From an uncultured Caldilinea sp. (GTDB lineage Bacteria > Chloroflexota > Anaerolineae > Caldilineales > Caldilineaceae), in assembly GCF_937128415.1 (NCBI RefSeq), contig NZ_CAKZMJ010000061.1, positions 13,799 to 77,798 on the forward strand: a stretch of DNA of 64,000 nt. The letters are read 5' to 3'. The notes under the pieces were generated by a model. That model had not been told where the DNA came from. It saw nothing but the letters and a program-made list of their open reading frames with translations, and did not search any database. Positions 39,908 to 51,455 of the stretch are shown one piece after another (position 1 is the stretch's first letter; every line of letters starts with the position of its first letter). The position numbers and the translations under genes are program-made.

Positions 39908-41084
39908 CTTCGTCACTCATTTTGCTGTAAATTGGCAAAGACACCTCTCGGAGGTACTGCTGATAGGCAATAGGAAAATCCTGTGGCTGATATTTGTACA
40001 CTTCTCGATAGTAAGGATGCAGGTGCAAAGGAATGAAATGCACACTTGCACCGATATTGTGGGCTTTGAGCAACTCGATGAACCGGCCTCGATCTATTGT
40101 TAATTGCTCTAAATTGAGGCGCAGCATGTACAAATGCCAGGCGTGGCTCTGGTGCTTACTCTCCTGCGAGTTGGACTCTTGAGATTCTGATTCAGAACAG
40201 TATGAATCAGGATCAAGAGGGATTTGCACTTCTGACAGATCAGAAAATGCATCGTGATACATTTGGGCGATGACGCGCCGCCTGGAAGCCATGCGCTCAG
40301 CTTTGGTTAACTGCGCTAATCCGATTGCTGCGGCTATATCGGTCATGTTGTATTTATAACCAGGGGCGATGATCTCATAATACCATGACCCTTCGGCTGT
40401 ATAACGCTTCCAAGCATCTCGGCTAATTCCATGTAAAGCCATGATCCGACAACGCTCAGCGATTTGATCGTCGTCCGTCACAATCATGCCGCCTTCGCCT
40501 GTAGTGATGGTCTTGGTGGCATAAAAGGAAAAGCAGACGGCGTGTTGAATGCCGGGTAACGCTTGGCCGATCATGCGTCCTTTATAGTGAGTCGGAAAGG
40601 CATGGGCAGCGTCTTCAATGATGGCTAACTGATGGCGAGAAGCAATTTCCCTAATCTCATCTAAACGCGCAGCGAGCCCGGCAATGTGAACAGGAATGAT
40701 TGCCCTTGTGCGAGGAGTGATCGCTGCTTCAATGCGTTCAGGATCAATGTTGAAATCTTCTGCACAGATATCCACCAGCACCGGTTTTGCATCAAAATAT
40801 CGAATGACCTCCGCAGTGGCAGCAAAAGTGTAGGGGGTTGTAATTACTTCGTCTCCGCGCTGCAAACCAATGGCTTCTAGTGCAAGATGCATGGCTGCCG
40901 TGCAGGAATTCACTGCAACGGCATGTTTGGCACCGACGAACGCAGCAAATTCACGCTCAAAACGCCGCACTAGAGGTCCTGTGGTGATCCACCCTGAATC
41001 CAGCGTCTGTCGAACGAGATCGTGTTCATTCTGGTCAATATCTGGCAAGGCAAATGGAAGAAAAACGGATCGCGTCATAAGCAT
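39852..41084 (-). CDS. DegT/DnrJ/EryC1/StrS-family sugar aminotransferase
   Basis: 410 residues. The PLP Lys is in 'YATKTITTGEGGMI'; 'PFALPDIDQNEHDLV' opens the fold and 'NSCTAAMHLALEAIGL' binds PLP phosphate. It aminates a keto-sugar nucleotide, plausibly the product of the WbpM-like dehydratase. A Ser/Glu/Gln-rich insertion ('SESESQESNSQESKHQS', about 315-331) separates the last two structural elements and is not usual for the family. It is 2 bases from the methyltransferase gene upstream, so it belongs to the same operon. Confidence 0.93.
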   Translation of the reverse strand: MLMTRSVFLPFALPDIDQNEHDLVRQTLDSGWITTGPLVRRFEREFAAFVGAKHAVAVNSCTAAMHLALEAIGLQRGDEVITTPYTFAATAEVIRYFDAKPVLVDICAEDFNIDPERIEAAITPRTRAIIPVHIAGLAARLDEIREIASRHQLAIIEDAAHAFPTHYKGRMIGQALPGIQHAVCFSFYATKTITTGEGGMIVTDDDQIAERCRIMALHGISRDAWKRYTAEGSWYYEIIAPGYKYNMTDIAAAIGLAQLTKAERMASRRRVIAQMYHDAFSDLSEVQIPLDPDSYCSESESQESNSQESKHQSHAWHLYMLRLNLEQLTIDRGRFIELLKAHNIGASVHFIPLHLHPYYREVYKYQPQDFPIAYQQYLREVSLPIYSKMSDEDVNDVITAVHTIVAQHRR

Positions 41085-41086
41085 GT

Positions 41087-41830
41087 TTACAGTTCGCCAT
41101 CGTTAGGTTTGGTCATCAGGCCAATATAGTGAGTACGTAGAAGGGTGAGATTTGCTAAAAGTGGATAAAGTATATCGGTTAACCCGCCCAGCTTTCTTGC
41201 AAGAGGAGGAAGCAGAGTGATCGGAATCAGCTGCATCCGATAGCCTGGGAAAAGATGTAAAAGCTGTTTGCGTCCCATGGGCAGGGTATTGGGGTTCTTG
41301 GGATTGCGATAACGAAAGTCATACCAGATGACGGCGCCGCCGGGCTTCAGCACACGATTCGCTTCTTGGGCAACGTTCATGCGCATCCTTGCATCTAAAA
41401 TTGAGCTGAACACAGTGAAAAAGATAACTAGGTCAAAGGAAGAATCTTTATAAGGCAAATATTCTGCATTTCCCTGCATCCAATGAAAAAAAGAAGGATA
41501 TCTTTGTTTTGCAGAAAGGATTCGACTTTCCAGCAACTCGATTCCAAACAAATGATTCGGTTGTGCACCCCATTTTAAGAATTCGGCAAGCACGTCTCCA
41601 TTTCCACACCCAATGTCAAGAATATGAAAGGGCGTGAGGGGTAAAAGGTGCGCTTGTTTCAGCAGGGTCTGTAAAGCCAGCGTACGTTCAGCGACGATTT
41701 TCCGATTGCCAGGGTTGTTGGCCGACCACAATTTCTGGGCAAAATTCGCTTCCTGATAGTGTTGATAAGTGCGCCGAATACGCTCAATTTCGGGCGATGT
41801 CTCGAACGATTTTTCCGACACAAGCTGCAT
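41087..41830 (-). CDS. SAM-dependent class I methyltransferase
   Basis: 247 residues. SAM motif I is 'FHILDIGCGNGDVLAEFL', motif II 'GNAEYLPYKDSSFDLVIFF', followed by 'ANRVLKPGGAVIWYDFRYRN'. The C-terminal part is hydrophobic ('MQLIPITLLPPLARKLGGL'). In this context it likely methylates a sugar, or a lipid-linked intermediate, of the polysaccharide. It is packed between the GT2 gene (16 bases upstream) and the DegT gene. Confidence 0.85.
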   Translation of the reverse strand: MQLVSEKSFETSPEIERIRRTYQHYQEANFAQKLWSANNPGNRKIVAERTLALQTLLKQAHLLPLTPFHILDIGCGNGDVLAEFLKWGAQPNHLFGIELLESRILSAKQRYPSFFHWMQGNAEYLPYKDSSFDLVIFFTVFSSILDARMRMNVAQEANRVLKPGGAVIWYDFRYRNPKNPNTLPMGRKQLLHLFPGYRMQLIPITLLPPLARKLGGLTDILYPLLANLTLLRTHYIGLMTKPNDGEL

Positions 41831-41846
41831 GCCTCCCGACCATGAT

Positions 41847-42866
41847 TCAAGGCGATTTTACACCCCATAAAGAGCGCCACTTCCAAAGACCATAGAGAAA
41901 TCCAAGCCCATAGGCGAAGTGGAGCGTGGCAAAAATAATGGGTAGATAGGGTAGTAAATGTTTATGATTGCGTCCCACATACAAAGCGGCGAGACTATTC
42001 GCCATTGTGTATGCCGCCACCGGCGTCAACCATATTTTTCGATGAGATAACAAATACATTGCTATCCCGCCGAGGCATGTGATCACAAAGATTCCCGGCG
42101 CTAAATGGCGGTGCGCCGGAATCGCATTGCGTTTTTGAATCACTCGGACTTTGTACATTCCGTAATTGAAATATTGTTTCCACAAACTTTTCACGGACGA
42201 ACGACTGTAATACACCGAATGAACTGAGGGGTCTAGCCATATTTTGCCGCCGTTCTGCACCAGGCGAAAGTTGAACTCGTCATCCTGGTTGCGAATTAGC
42301 TCCTCATCTAGTACGCCAATTTTATCGAACACAGAACGACGATACGCGCCGAAAGCGACGGTGTCAACAAATCCGGGTTTGACATTTTTCATACGAAAAG
42401 CTGCGCCGCCAACGCCAAACCAGGAGCTCTGTGCGAGCGCTATGGCTTGAGCAACCGTCGTTTTTCCTATCGTCTCGATCGGGCCGCCTACGCAGTCGGC
42501 CCCGGTTTGCTCGAGCAGCTCAACGCACCGAGAAACATAATCGGGGGCGAATTTTGCGTGTCCGCCGGCAACGATGATGACATCCCCTTTGGCTTTCTGC
42601 AAGGCAAGGTTGAACCCTGCCGGCATGCTACGCTTGGGATTTTCAATTAAATGAATGCACAGAGAAGACTGCGAAGCTGCAATTCGAGCAATCTGCTCAG
42701 CCGTGTTGTCTGTCGATTGACCATCCGCCACTAAAATTTCCATTCGCTCATGAGGGTAGTCCTGCTCTAATAGAGCGCACAACGCCTCATGAATAAATGG
42801 ACCCTCATTGCGTACAGGAAGAATGACCGAGACAAAAGGTGAAGTATGACCGGACATGAAAGTCAT
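41847..42866 (-). CDS. Family 2 glycosyltransferase with C-terminal membrane helices
   Basis: 339 residues. The GT-A domain begins 'VSVILPVRNEGPFIHEALCA', contains 'ILVADGQSTDNTAEQIARIA' and an acceptor-side 'NQDDEFNFRLVQNGG'. Two or three hydrophobic helices at the end ('HLAPGIFVITCLGGIAMYLL') suggest membrane association, as in enzymes acting on lipid-linked sugars. The start overlaps the stop of the upstream GT4 gene by 4 bases (ATGA). Confidence 0.9.
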   Translation of the reverse strand: MTFMSGHTSPFVSVILPVRNEGPFIHEALCALLEQDYPHERMEILVADGQSTDNTAEQIARIAASQSSLCIHLIENPKRSMPAGFNLALQKAKGDVIIVAGGHAKFAPDYVSRCVELLEQTGADCVGGPIETIGKTTVAQAIALAQSSWFGVGGAAFRMKNVKPGFVDTVAFGAYRRSVFDKIGVLDEELIRNQDDEFNFRLVQNGGKIWLDPSVHSVYYSRSSVKSLWKQYFNYGMYKVRVIQKRNAIPAHRHLAPGIFVITCLGGIAMYLLSHRKIWLTPVAAYTMANSLAALYVGRNHKHLLPYLPIIFATLHFAYGLGFLYGLWKWRSLWGVKSP

Positions 42867-43870
42867 TTTCCGATTTCTTCTAGAGTTTTAAGAAGGAGGC
42901 GCGCTCTCTCCTCCAGTGGGAAAACCGTCGCAATGCGTTGCGAGGCCCGCTGACGAGCTTGCACGTCGGCGGACAGGGCGCTTCGAATCGCCTCTGCAAT
43001 CTGTGGCAAATCGCCGTAGGGAACAACATAACCGGCGTCCCCAACCACCTCCGGCAAGGCGCCGCGATTGACCACCACCGGAACGCATCCGGCCAGCATT
43101 GCCTCCGCCAATGACATGCAGAACGATTCGTAATAGGACAATTGAACATAGACGCTCACCGTCTGCATAAATCGACGCAAATCATCATAGTTCATTGGAC
43201 CAGGAATGAGTACGTTCGGAGGCGCAATCTCTCGGAGCCGACGGATTGCTTCGTCTTCCTGATAAGGTCCGATGATCCAGAAAATACAATCGGGGAATAG
43301 CGTTGCCAGTCGAGTAAAGTGCAGCACCCCCTTGCGTTCTAACGTTAGCTTATTGATGCCGCTTACGGTCAGTATAAAGCGTTGACGCAGTGCACTATCG
43401 ATAGGAATTGCTTTCTCTGCGAGAGCCACGCCATGTGGAATGACGCGCACCTTCTGTGGATTTACGCCTGCGTTAGCGATTGCCTCGCGACCAGCGAACT
43501 GGGACACCGGAAGCACCTGATCGGCCAGGCGAAAGACCCACCGGCCGATCCAGCGACGCGGGCCTGGGCGCATGTTCCCATAGTTGATTTCAGATTCGTT
43601 GGCCACATCATAACCACTGGAAACGACGATGCATGGCTTGTTGAGCCATTTGGCCACTAAAAAAGGCAAGAGTGCATGAAATGCTCCAAACCAGGCAAAG
43701 ACCAAGTCGCACCAGAACACCCCTCGAATCGCTGCCACTGTCGCAAGAAACAGTTGCCAGAGGGTTGCATGGCGTACATACAACTCTCGGACAACATGCT
43801 GGCTGCTCAAAATCTCTTGGTCGATGCGAGTAAAAGTCGCCGGATGGTTATGAACGAAAAGAATTTTCAT
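42863..43870 (-). CDS. Family 4 glycosyltransferase
   Basis: 335 residues with the GT-B layout. The N-terminal acceptor domain starts 'KILFVHNHPATFTRIDQEIL'; the C-terminal nucleotide-sugar domain contains 'RFILTVSGINKLTLERKGVL' and the retaining-enzyme motif 'SLAEAMLAGCVPVVVNRGAL', 'PEVVGDAGYVVPYGD', where the Glu contacts the donor. The specific sugar is not predictable. It is coupled to the GT2 gene downstream. Confidence 0.9.
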   Translation of the reverse strand: MKILFVHNHPATFTRIDQEILSSQHVVRELYVRHATLWQLFLATVAAIRGVFWCDLVFAWFGAFHALLPFLVAKWLNKPCIVVSSGYDVANESEINYGNMRPGPRRWIGRWVFRLADQVLPVSQFAGREAIANAGVNPQKVRVIPHGVALAEKAIPIDSALRQRFILTVSGINKLTLERKGVLHFTRLATLFPDCIFWIIGPYQEDEAIRRLREIAPPNVLIPGPMNYDDLRRFMQTVSVYVQLSYYESFCMSLAEAMLAGCVPVVVNRGALPEVVGDAGYVVPYGDLPQIAEAIRSALSADVQARQRASQRIATVFPLEERARLLLKTLEEIGK

Positions 43871-43917
43871 TTTGAATTTGTGAATCGCTGGTGATTTGAA
43901 GGAATAGAGAAAACTAT

Positions 43918-45342
43918 TTACGAAAGACGATGGGTTGGCGAATTGAGAATGACATCTTCTCCAGGGATGCTAGTTTGGAGATGCTGCTGTCTTTGCCTTC
44001 CAAGCGACAACAGAAATTGGCGCGCAAAGATAGAAAGTAGAATCCAGAGAAAAATCATCATCCAGGCGACATTCCAGATAAAATCGACGAAACCGCCTAT
44101 CACTATTACAGTGTTGACCATAAAAAAGCCCATCGCAGCAACAAACACCGGCGTTTTCGGCAAGGTTAATAATGCATTGTAGATCGTTTGAATGACAAAC
44201 CCTACGATAAAAGGAGCTGCGATTAGCCCAGCCCAACCGAAGTTTGCCCAAGCTTCGGCGATGAATAGTGTATTGATAACACCCGCAGTGCCACTTTCTA
44301 CGGCGGCCGGATTGATGATTTCCATGATAACCCGAGCAGATCGGGCATGTTCGACGCCGAAAAGCGTTCCGGCAAGCCATCCTGGAAAACTCGCTCCCTG
44401 CAGGAAGGGGTGTAAGGAGGGAAATATCATAAAGTGAAGCGGAACGCCTGCGACTGCAGTCATGAGGATGCGACCGATAGGTCCTTGCGCAAGCCCGATT
44501 TCCAGATGACCGGTTGTCACAATATACAAAAGTGAAATCAAAAAAACAGTTAACAAGGCGATAGAAATAATTCTTGCTAGAGTAAATCCTCCTCGAATAA
44601 AGCCTCGAATGAAAAATAATGCTAACAAATAATTGAGAATGGGCAGTTTTTGACCGTCGCTTGTCACTGCCAACACTGCTGTAGCAAATGTCATGAAAAA
44701 CCAGAGTTTAATTTTGCGGTTGTGTGGATACAATGATGAGTACGCAAAAGCGACATAAGACACAAATGGGGCTAAGAGAATGGAAAAGAGATTGCGAATA
44801 TACTGGTTGCCGCTAAATTCTCGCCCTGCCTCGATGCGCAATTGCGCGAATTCAAAGCTGGATATGTTAGAAGAAAAGAGTGCAACAAATGGAGCTTGCC
44901 CTACTACCGAATATACATAAAGAGTGGCTGCGAGAGCAACCAATGACATGCCGCCCCAAAATGTTAACAGTGCGCTATCCTTTGGGCTTTGCAAAGGGCG
45001 AAGCGGAGTTGCGAAATATGCAAGCAGCTTGGCTCTCACTCTCCCTCCCCATACAAATTTTTGGGTGAGAATCATGGCGATCGGCAACGCAATCAGGGTG
45101 TAGGCAATCGACCAATAGGATAGGATGAGATGCTCTTCAGCTACTCTTGAAATGAGGTAATGTTCAACTCCAAACACAAAGGCTAAATTGATGCCGATAA
45201 AGCTTTGCAAAATGAGTCCAAAATAAAAAAACCAAGAAACGATGTTCAGGCGTCGCAGAGACATGCTGCCTGAAGCCATCTGAAACAGGCGAAAACTGGC
45301 GATAAAAATCAGCGCCGAAATGGAAAGATAATGAAGATGCAT
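43918..45342 (-). CDS. Oligosaccharide repeat-unit polymerase (Wzy-like)
   Basis: 474 residues with 11-12 transmembrane helices and a large loop between about 275 and 370 ('LHPFLQGASFPGWLAGTLFG', 'NPAAVESGTAGVINTLFIAE'), consistent with the O-antigen polymerase (Wzy) superfamily that joins repeat units outside the membrane. The family is too divergent for a named hit by eye. Base composition is distinctly AT-richer than the housekeeping genes at the window ends. Its stop is 47 bases before the GT4 start. Confidence 0.78.
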   Translation of the reverse strand: MHLHYLSISALIFIASFRLFQMASGSMSLRRLNIVSWFFYFGLILQSFIGINLAFVFGVEHYLISRVAEEHLILSYWSIAYTLIALPIAMILTQKFVWGGRVRAKLLAYFATPLRPLQSPKDSALLTFWGGMSLVALAATLYVYSVVGQAPFVALFSSNISSFEFAQLRIEAGREFSGNQYIRNLFSILLAPFVSYVAFAYSSLYPHNRKIKLWFFMTFATAVLAVTSDGQKLPILNYLLALFFIRGFIRGGFTLARIISIALLTVFLISLLYIVTTGHLEIGLAQGPIGRILMTAVAGVPLHFMIFPSLHPFLQGASFPGWLAGTLFGVEHARSARVIMEIINPAAVESGTAGVINTLFIAEAWANFGWAGLIAAPFIVGFVIQTIYNALLTLPKTPVFVAAMGFFMVNTVIVIGGFVDFIWNVAWMMIFLWILLSIFARQFLLSLGRQRQQHLQTSIPGEDVILNSPTHRLS

Positions 45343-45346
45343 CTTG

Positions 45347-46294
45347 TTATTCCTGACATCGACCGGTTACCGTTCGTTGTGCGCTTTCAAGGAGGACGCG
45401 TTGGTCGCCTGTTCGATCCGTCGCTGTCGCCTCATGCAAGATTTGTCTCGCCTCTGCACACCGACCGACGTTTGCATACGCTACACTCAGGTCCACCAGG
45501 TAGGGAATGTATCTGCGGCCCGAAGGCTGTTGCAAAATGGTTTCTAAGAAGTGAAGCCCCTCTTCTTGTCTACCGCTATTAAAGAGGGCTTTCCCCAGCC
45601 AAACGGCGTTATCTAAGATGGGTTGTCGATTATAGACTTCCTCAAAAATTCTCGCTGCATTTGCATAGTCTTTTTTATAGAAATGTGCTCTTCCCACCAT
45701 GAATTGAATCTGGGGAGAATCGCTATTCTCAGACAAGGTGGAACCGAATTCTATGACTTCATCGAATCGATTTTTTGATAGCAATAAGTGAAGGTACGCC
45801 GAAGCAAGCAATGGATCTGTCTTTATCATATCCTTGGATTGTTTTTGAATTCCTATAGGGAGATCATCGCCTTGTTCGGCCAGCACTTTGACGAGAAAAA
45901 TTCGCTCGGAAGGTCGGGATAGATCGAGCATCTCTATCATTTTTTGCCCGTCCCCCTCTGCGAGCGCGCTTTCAAGCATGAAGTTTCGAGCTAAATCAGG
46001 ATGCGTGGCAAGACTCTTCTGAAAATGTCGACGCGCTTCAGAGAAATTGCCAGCTCGATAGTGGGCGACGCCTTGCAGGTAAGGACTTGCTTGATTTGGG
46101 AAATACATCATTGCCCCGTCGCGTGTAGTGGATAAGGCTCTCAGGAGCGCCAAATTTCCCCAATTGCTCTGCAAAGAAGAAAAAATAAAAAAGCAGAACA
46201 AAATCGCTGCAACGAAAACAGTGACCTGGAAGAGTGCGGTTGTTTGGGGCCATCTGAAAACCAAATGTCGACGTAGGGTCATATTAAGACTCAA
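45347..46294 (-). CDS. Membrane-anchored TPR protein of the polysaccharide locus
   Basis: 315 residues. One N-terminal membrane helix ('ALFQVTVFVAAILFCFFIFS') is followed by tetratricopeptide-like repeats: 'YLQGVAHYRAGNFSEARRHF', 'FMVGRAHFYKKDYANAARIF', 'LGKALFNSGRQEEGLHFLET', 'DLSVAYANVGRCAEARQIL'. It probably scaffolds the polymerase or glycosyltransferases at the outer membrane face. It abuts the Wzy-like gene (4-base gap) and overlaps the upstream glycosyltransferase by 4 bases. Confidence 0.8.
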   Translation of the reverse strand: MSLNMTLRRHLVFRWPQTTALFQVTVFVAAILFCFFIFSSLQSNWGNLALLRALSTTRDGAMMYFPNQASPYLQGVAHYRAGNFSEARRHFQKSLATHPDLARNFMLESALAEGDGQKMIEMLDLSRPSERIFLVKVLAEQGDDLPIGIQKQSKDMIKTDPLLASAYLHLLLSKNRFDEVIEFGSTLSENSDSPQIQFMVGRAHFYKKDYANAARIFEEVYNRQPILDNAVWLGKALFNSGRQEEGLHFLETILQQPSGRRYIPYLVDLSVAYANVGRCAEARQILHEATATDRTGDQRVLLESAQRTVTGRCQE

Positions 46295-47436
46295 GACGAG
46301 ATCAAGTCCTCATGAACCTGTAAAAGCAAATCGGCGGCTTGTTTTGCGCGTTGTTGCCAGGTGTGTTTTTCCCGAACCCGAAAAACATTATCTTGCATTT
46401 TCTTGAGCTCCGAAGGGTGATCGGCAAGATAAGTAAGCAAATTTTTAAGCTCCTCAGTGGAGTGCACCACCCATCCAATGCATTCTGCTTGCACAAATCT
46501 GGCGGCTTCTGTGTTGCCTGAAACAATCATCGGGACTCCGTAACCCAGCGACTCAAATAGCTTTAGTGGAATGGCAAAACTGCGATACTCATGCGGCGGA
46601 TAAAATAACAAAGATATATCGTTTTGGATATACAGTGATCCCAATTCCGTTTCGTTGGCGTGAACGATAGAAATATTTGACGCGAACCATGCTTCATAAA
46701 CGCTTCTCCAGGCATCCCATTCCTGTTTGCGACAAGAGATTGTTAATCGTAGATTCGAGCTTTTATGTACAGCCTGCAACACAGGTCGAATATCATACAA
46801 TGGAGGAACGATGCCACCTACATAAAGAAGGTGTAGAGTTGCTGGCGTATCGCATTGTTGCAAATTTGAACGTGAAAAGTTTGCATCCGGAAGTTTACAA
46901 CCTGGAGGCAATGCGATCACACGAGTTTCATCCCTAAAAAAAGGGAGCACCTTCAGCATATTGATAGATGGGAGAAATAAATAGTCTAGATAACGAGCGT
47001 ACAAGTATAGTTCGTAATGATAGAGAGGATAGCTGATTAGCCACTTATACCACTGAATGTTATTTCTGTATTGATCAAATTTCCAGTGTATATCTCGATA
47101 AAAAAGTCCCAATGGAATTTTTCTCACTCGCAACCTATCAAAGATAGAGAGTTCTTTAAATGCTTGGCCGATGGCAAAGGTTTTATCTCGCACGATCGGT
47201 GGCGCAGTGGTTGCTTCTCCATAAAAGAATTGATATTGAGAATCGGTTGTGTGGGATAAGTCTTTCATCAACCGAGAAATTTTTTCAGCGCGCTGCGAAA
47301 GAACGCCGGTGATTTCATAAATATCGTATCCTAAAGAGCTAAACGCCTCTAACATCTTAATAGGACGCACCTGACTTCCACTTTGAGGAGCGTTAGACAG
47401 CGGTGCAGGATAATAGAAAATCATTTTACGAGTCAT
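46291..47436 (-). CDS. GT-B glycosyltransferase
   Basis: 381 residues. Donor-domain motifs 'LHLLYVGGIVPPLYDIRPVL' and 'KLFESLGYGVPMIVSGNTEA' fit GT4/GT1-like enzymes; the N-terminus starts 'MIFYYPAPLSNAPQSGSQVR'. The usual E-x7-E is reduced to 'KLFESLGYG'. The gene is AT-rich. A 123-bp gap to the flippase upstream contains no obvious feature. Confidence 0.8.
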   Translation of the reverse strand: MTRKMIFYYPAPLSNAPQSGSQVRPIKMLEAFSSLGYDIYEITGVLSQRAEKISRLMKDLSHTTDSQYQFFYGEATTAPPIVRDKTFAIGQAFKELSIFDRLRVRKIPLGLFYRDIHWKFDQYRNNIQWYKWLISYPLYHYELYLYARYLDYLFLPSINMLKVLPFFRDETRVIALPPGCKLPDANFSRSNLQQCDTPATLHLLYVGGIVPPLYDIRPVLQAVHKSSNLRLTISCRKQEWDAWRSVYEAWFASNISIVHANETELGSLYIQNDISLLFYPPHEYRSFAIPLKLFESLGYGVPMIVSGNTEAARFVQAECIGWVVHSTEELKNLLTYLADHPSELKKMQDNVFRVREKHTWQQRAKQAADLLLQVHEDLISS

Positions 47437-47559
47437 TAGGCATCTCGTTTTTACTTCCTGATTGATTCAACTTACCATCTGGCTATCAAGGTTTTGGTAA
47501 ACATAAAAACATGAAAAGTTATGTCCGTGAATGCTTATCAATCAATAAGCTTATCGCTT

Positions 47560-49047
47560 CTATCCTTTGAAAATGTTCATTTGCGTTTTGAGAACATAAA
47601 GCATATAGAGAATCGTCCACAAAATTGCAGTTGCCACTGTCAACATCGGCTCATGAAACGAAACGGACATGAGCAAAAAGGTCGCTCCAGCAGGCAGAAA
47701 AAGAAGCACGTTTTTGGCAAGGATTCTAATCACATTGCGTCGCGGCACCCCGGCGGTCGATAAGATTGAATAGTTGATATAACCGTATACAAAGATTCCT
47801 GTCGCCGCAAACAAGAAAATGGAGATGCGCGGCTCCTGAAGCATTCCCCCAATCCACAAGGAAAGAAATCGGGTCACAAAGTTGGCGATGTTCCAGCGCA
47901 GCATGCGTTCTTGCTTTTCGAGCACGTTAAATATTGTGCTTAGGGGTGAAGAAATGAACCAGACGAACGCCCAAATGCTTAAGATTTGTGCATAGCTCCC
48001 GGCTTCCGCCCATTCAGGCCCGAAGAAAATTGTGAACAAATCGCGTCCGGTCAATGTCAGCGTGAGCATGGGAAACAGCCCAACGAGGACCAGCCGGTGA
48101 AAGGTGTTTTCGACTAAAACCGAAAGATTGCCTTGCTGATGCGCTTCGGCGGCTCGAGGATAAAACACCTGCGCGATGGCGCTTCCGATCAGGCTCATCG
48201 GCAACTGCAAAATCCGAAATCCAAGCGAGTAATACCCCACCACTGCGGATGAGAAAAAGGCGGAAAGTAGAAAGGCCGGCAATTGCCAGGAGAAACTGTT
48301 TAGAAGGGCCGACCAGGCGTCATACAGGGGGAATTTACGGTACCGTTTCACAGCGGCGAGGATCTTTCGAGGCCGCACCGCTTTCTGAAATATATCCTTG
48401 TCGTCTCGAAAAATTTGCACCCCGAGCGTAAGGACGGCAAGCATCTGTCCACCGACGCTCGAAATAATCAAAGCGCCGCCGGGTGCAACCCCGGTGAGCC
48501 CGAGCGTAATTTGAGAAGTTACCGTGCTGACCGACTGAAGAATGCGCGAGATGGACAGGCGGCCAAAGTGACGAGTGCGCGTGTTCCAATAGTTGAATCC
48601 GAGGAAGACGCCGGCGAGAAATGTCGCCGGCGGAACCAACCACAACCAGGGCCCCAATGCGGGAGCCTTCAGAAGATGGATGATGAACTCACGTCCCCAT
48701 CCGATGACAATTAAGGCGAGCAGTGTCATCAAGACGGCGAAAAAAAGCGTCGCTCCTAATACATTCGCCGCATCTTCATCTTTCTCCGGCAGCGTGATCG
48801 CCAGTTCGTAACGTAAGCAGGCAATCACCCCCAGAATCGTTGTAATCGATGTGTAGATTGCCAGCACGCCAAACGCCTCGGGTGTGTACAGGCGCGTTAA
48901 AACAGGCGCTGCTAAGATTAACAGCGCCTGTGCAAAGGTGGTCCCTGAAACTAACTTAAGAACATCGCCTCCAAAACCACCCCTGGCTCGCTTAGCTGGA
49001 CCATTGGTGCGAGGAGGCGAGGTTTCGACGATGGAGGTTTCAGACAT
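47560..49047 (-). CDS. Wzx-type polysaccharide flippase (MATE/MOP superfamily)
   Basis: 495 residues from the ATG at 49047. The frame stays open for another 150 codons upstream, but those are the complement of the aminotransferase gene and have no ribosome site. About 12-14 transmembrane helices, beginning 'KLVSGTTFAQALLILAAPVL' and 'TRLYTPEAFGVLAIYTSITT', typical of Wzx/RfbX. It should flip undecaprenyl-linked repeat units for the Wzy-like polymerase. Confidence 0.92.
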   Translation of the reverse strand: MSETSIVETSPPRTNGPAKRARGGFGGDVLKLVSGTTFAQALLILAAPVLTRLYTPEAFGVLAIYTSITTILGVIACLRYELAITLPEKDEDAANVLGATLFFAVLMTLLALIVIGWGREFIIHLLKAPALGPWLWLVPPATFLAGVFLGFNYWNTRTRHFGRLSISRILQSVSTVTSQITLGLTGVAPGGALIISSVGGQMLAVLTLGVQIFRDDKDIFQKAVRPRKILAAVKRYRKFPLYDAWSALLNSFSWQLPAFLLSAFFSSAVVGYYSLGFRILQLPMSLIGSAIAQVFYPRAAEAHQQGNLSVLVENTFHRLVLVGLFPMLTLTLTGRDLFTIFFGPEWAEAGSYAQILSIWAFVWFISSPLSTIFNVLEKQERMLRWNIANFVTRFLSLWIGGMLQEPRISIFLFAATGIFVYGYINYSILSTAGVPRRNVIRILAKNVLLFLPAGATFLLMSVSFHEPMLTVATAILWTILYMLYVLKTQMNIFKG

Positions 49048-49106
49048 GTAATATATTTTAGTGGCTTTGTTTTTTATGCAATCATTTCCGCAGCAATGCC
49101 TAGTCG

Positions 49107-50255
<1,149 letters not shown>

Positions 50256-50363
50256 TTTTTTTTAACCTTTTCCGTTCACTTTGAAAAGAGCTTTTGTATT
50301 CATATTTCAGGAGTTGCACAGTTCGGCGAAACCCTTCCCGTAGAATGGGACTTTTTGGCGCCT

Positions 50364-50716
50364 TGTAGGCGCAGCTGCGCTTCCTTCTCCCCCTCTCCCA
50401 GCATTGGGAGAGGGGGCCAGGGGGTGAGGGCCCGCCTCCACCCACCAAGAGCGTGCGGCTGAGAGCCGCACCTACGATGAAACCGATGTCATTCGCGTAG
50501 GCGCAGCCCGCAGCTGCGCTTCCTTCTCCTCCTCTCCCAGCATTGGGAGAGGAGGCCGGGGGTGAGGGCCTACCCGATCCCACCAAGAGCGTGCGGCTGA
50601 GAGCCGCACCTACGAGGCTCCTTTCTCCCCCTCTCCCGGCACTGGGAGAGGGGGCCGGGGGGTGAGGGCCCGCCTCCACCCACCAAGAGCGTGCGGCTGA
50701 GAGCCGCACCTACGGT
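50364..50716. repeat. Three copies of a palindromic intergenic repeat
   Basis: Three tandem-like units (about 50365-50476, 50497-50614 and 50619-50715). Each carries a palindrome cctctccc-agcattgggagagg and a second palindrome gtgcggctgagagccgcac followed by ctacg. They fill most of the 573-bp gap between the aminotransferase and acetyltransferase genes; no coding potential was seen. The same modules occur at 4741-4911, 58735-59350 and 63822-64000. Confidence 0.9.
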
Positions 50717-50828
50717 GAAACCTGCACATTCGCGTAGCACGCTACCGGTTGCCATGGGTTTCAGTATATCACAGCGCCTTCGGTTCTCTGTGGGGGCGCC
50801 GGACGGGTGAACGCAGAGAGCATCTGCG

Positions 50829-51440
<612 letters not shown>

Positions 51441-51455
51441 GGGATGCTCCGGGAT

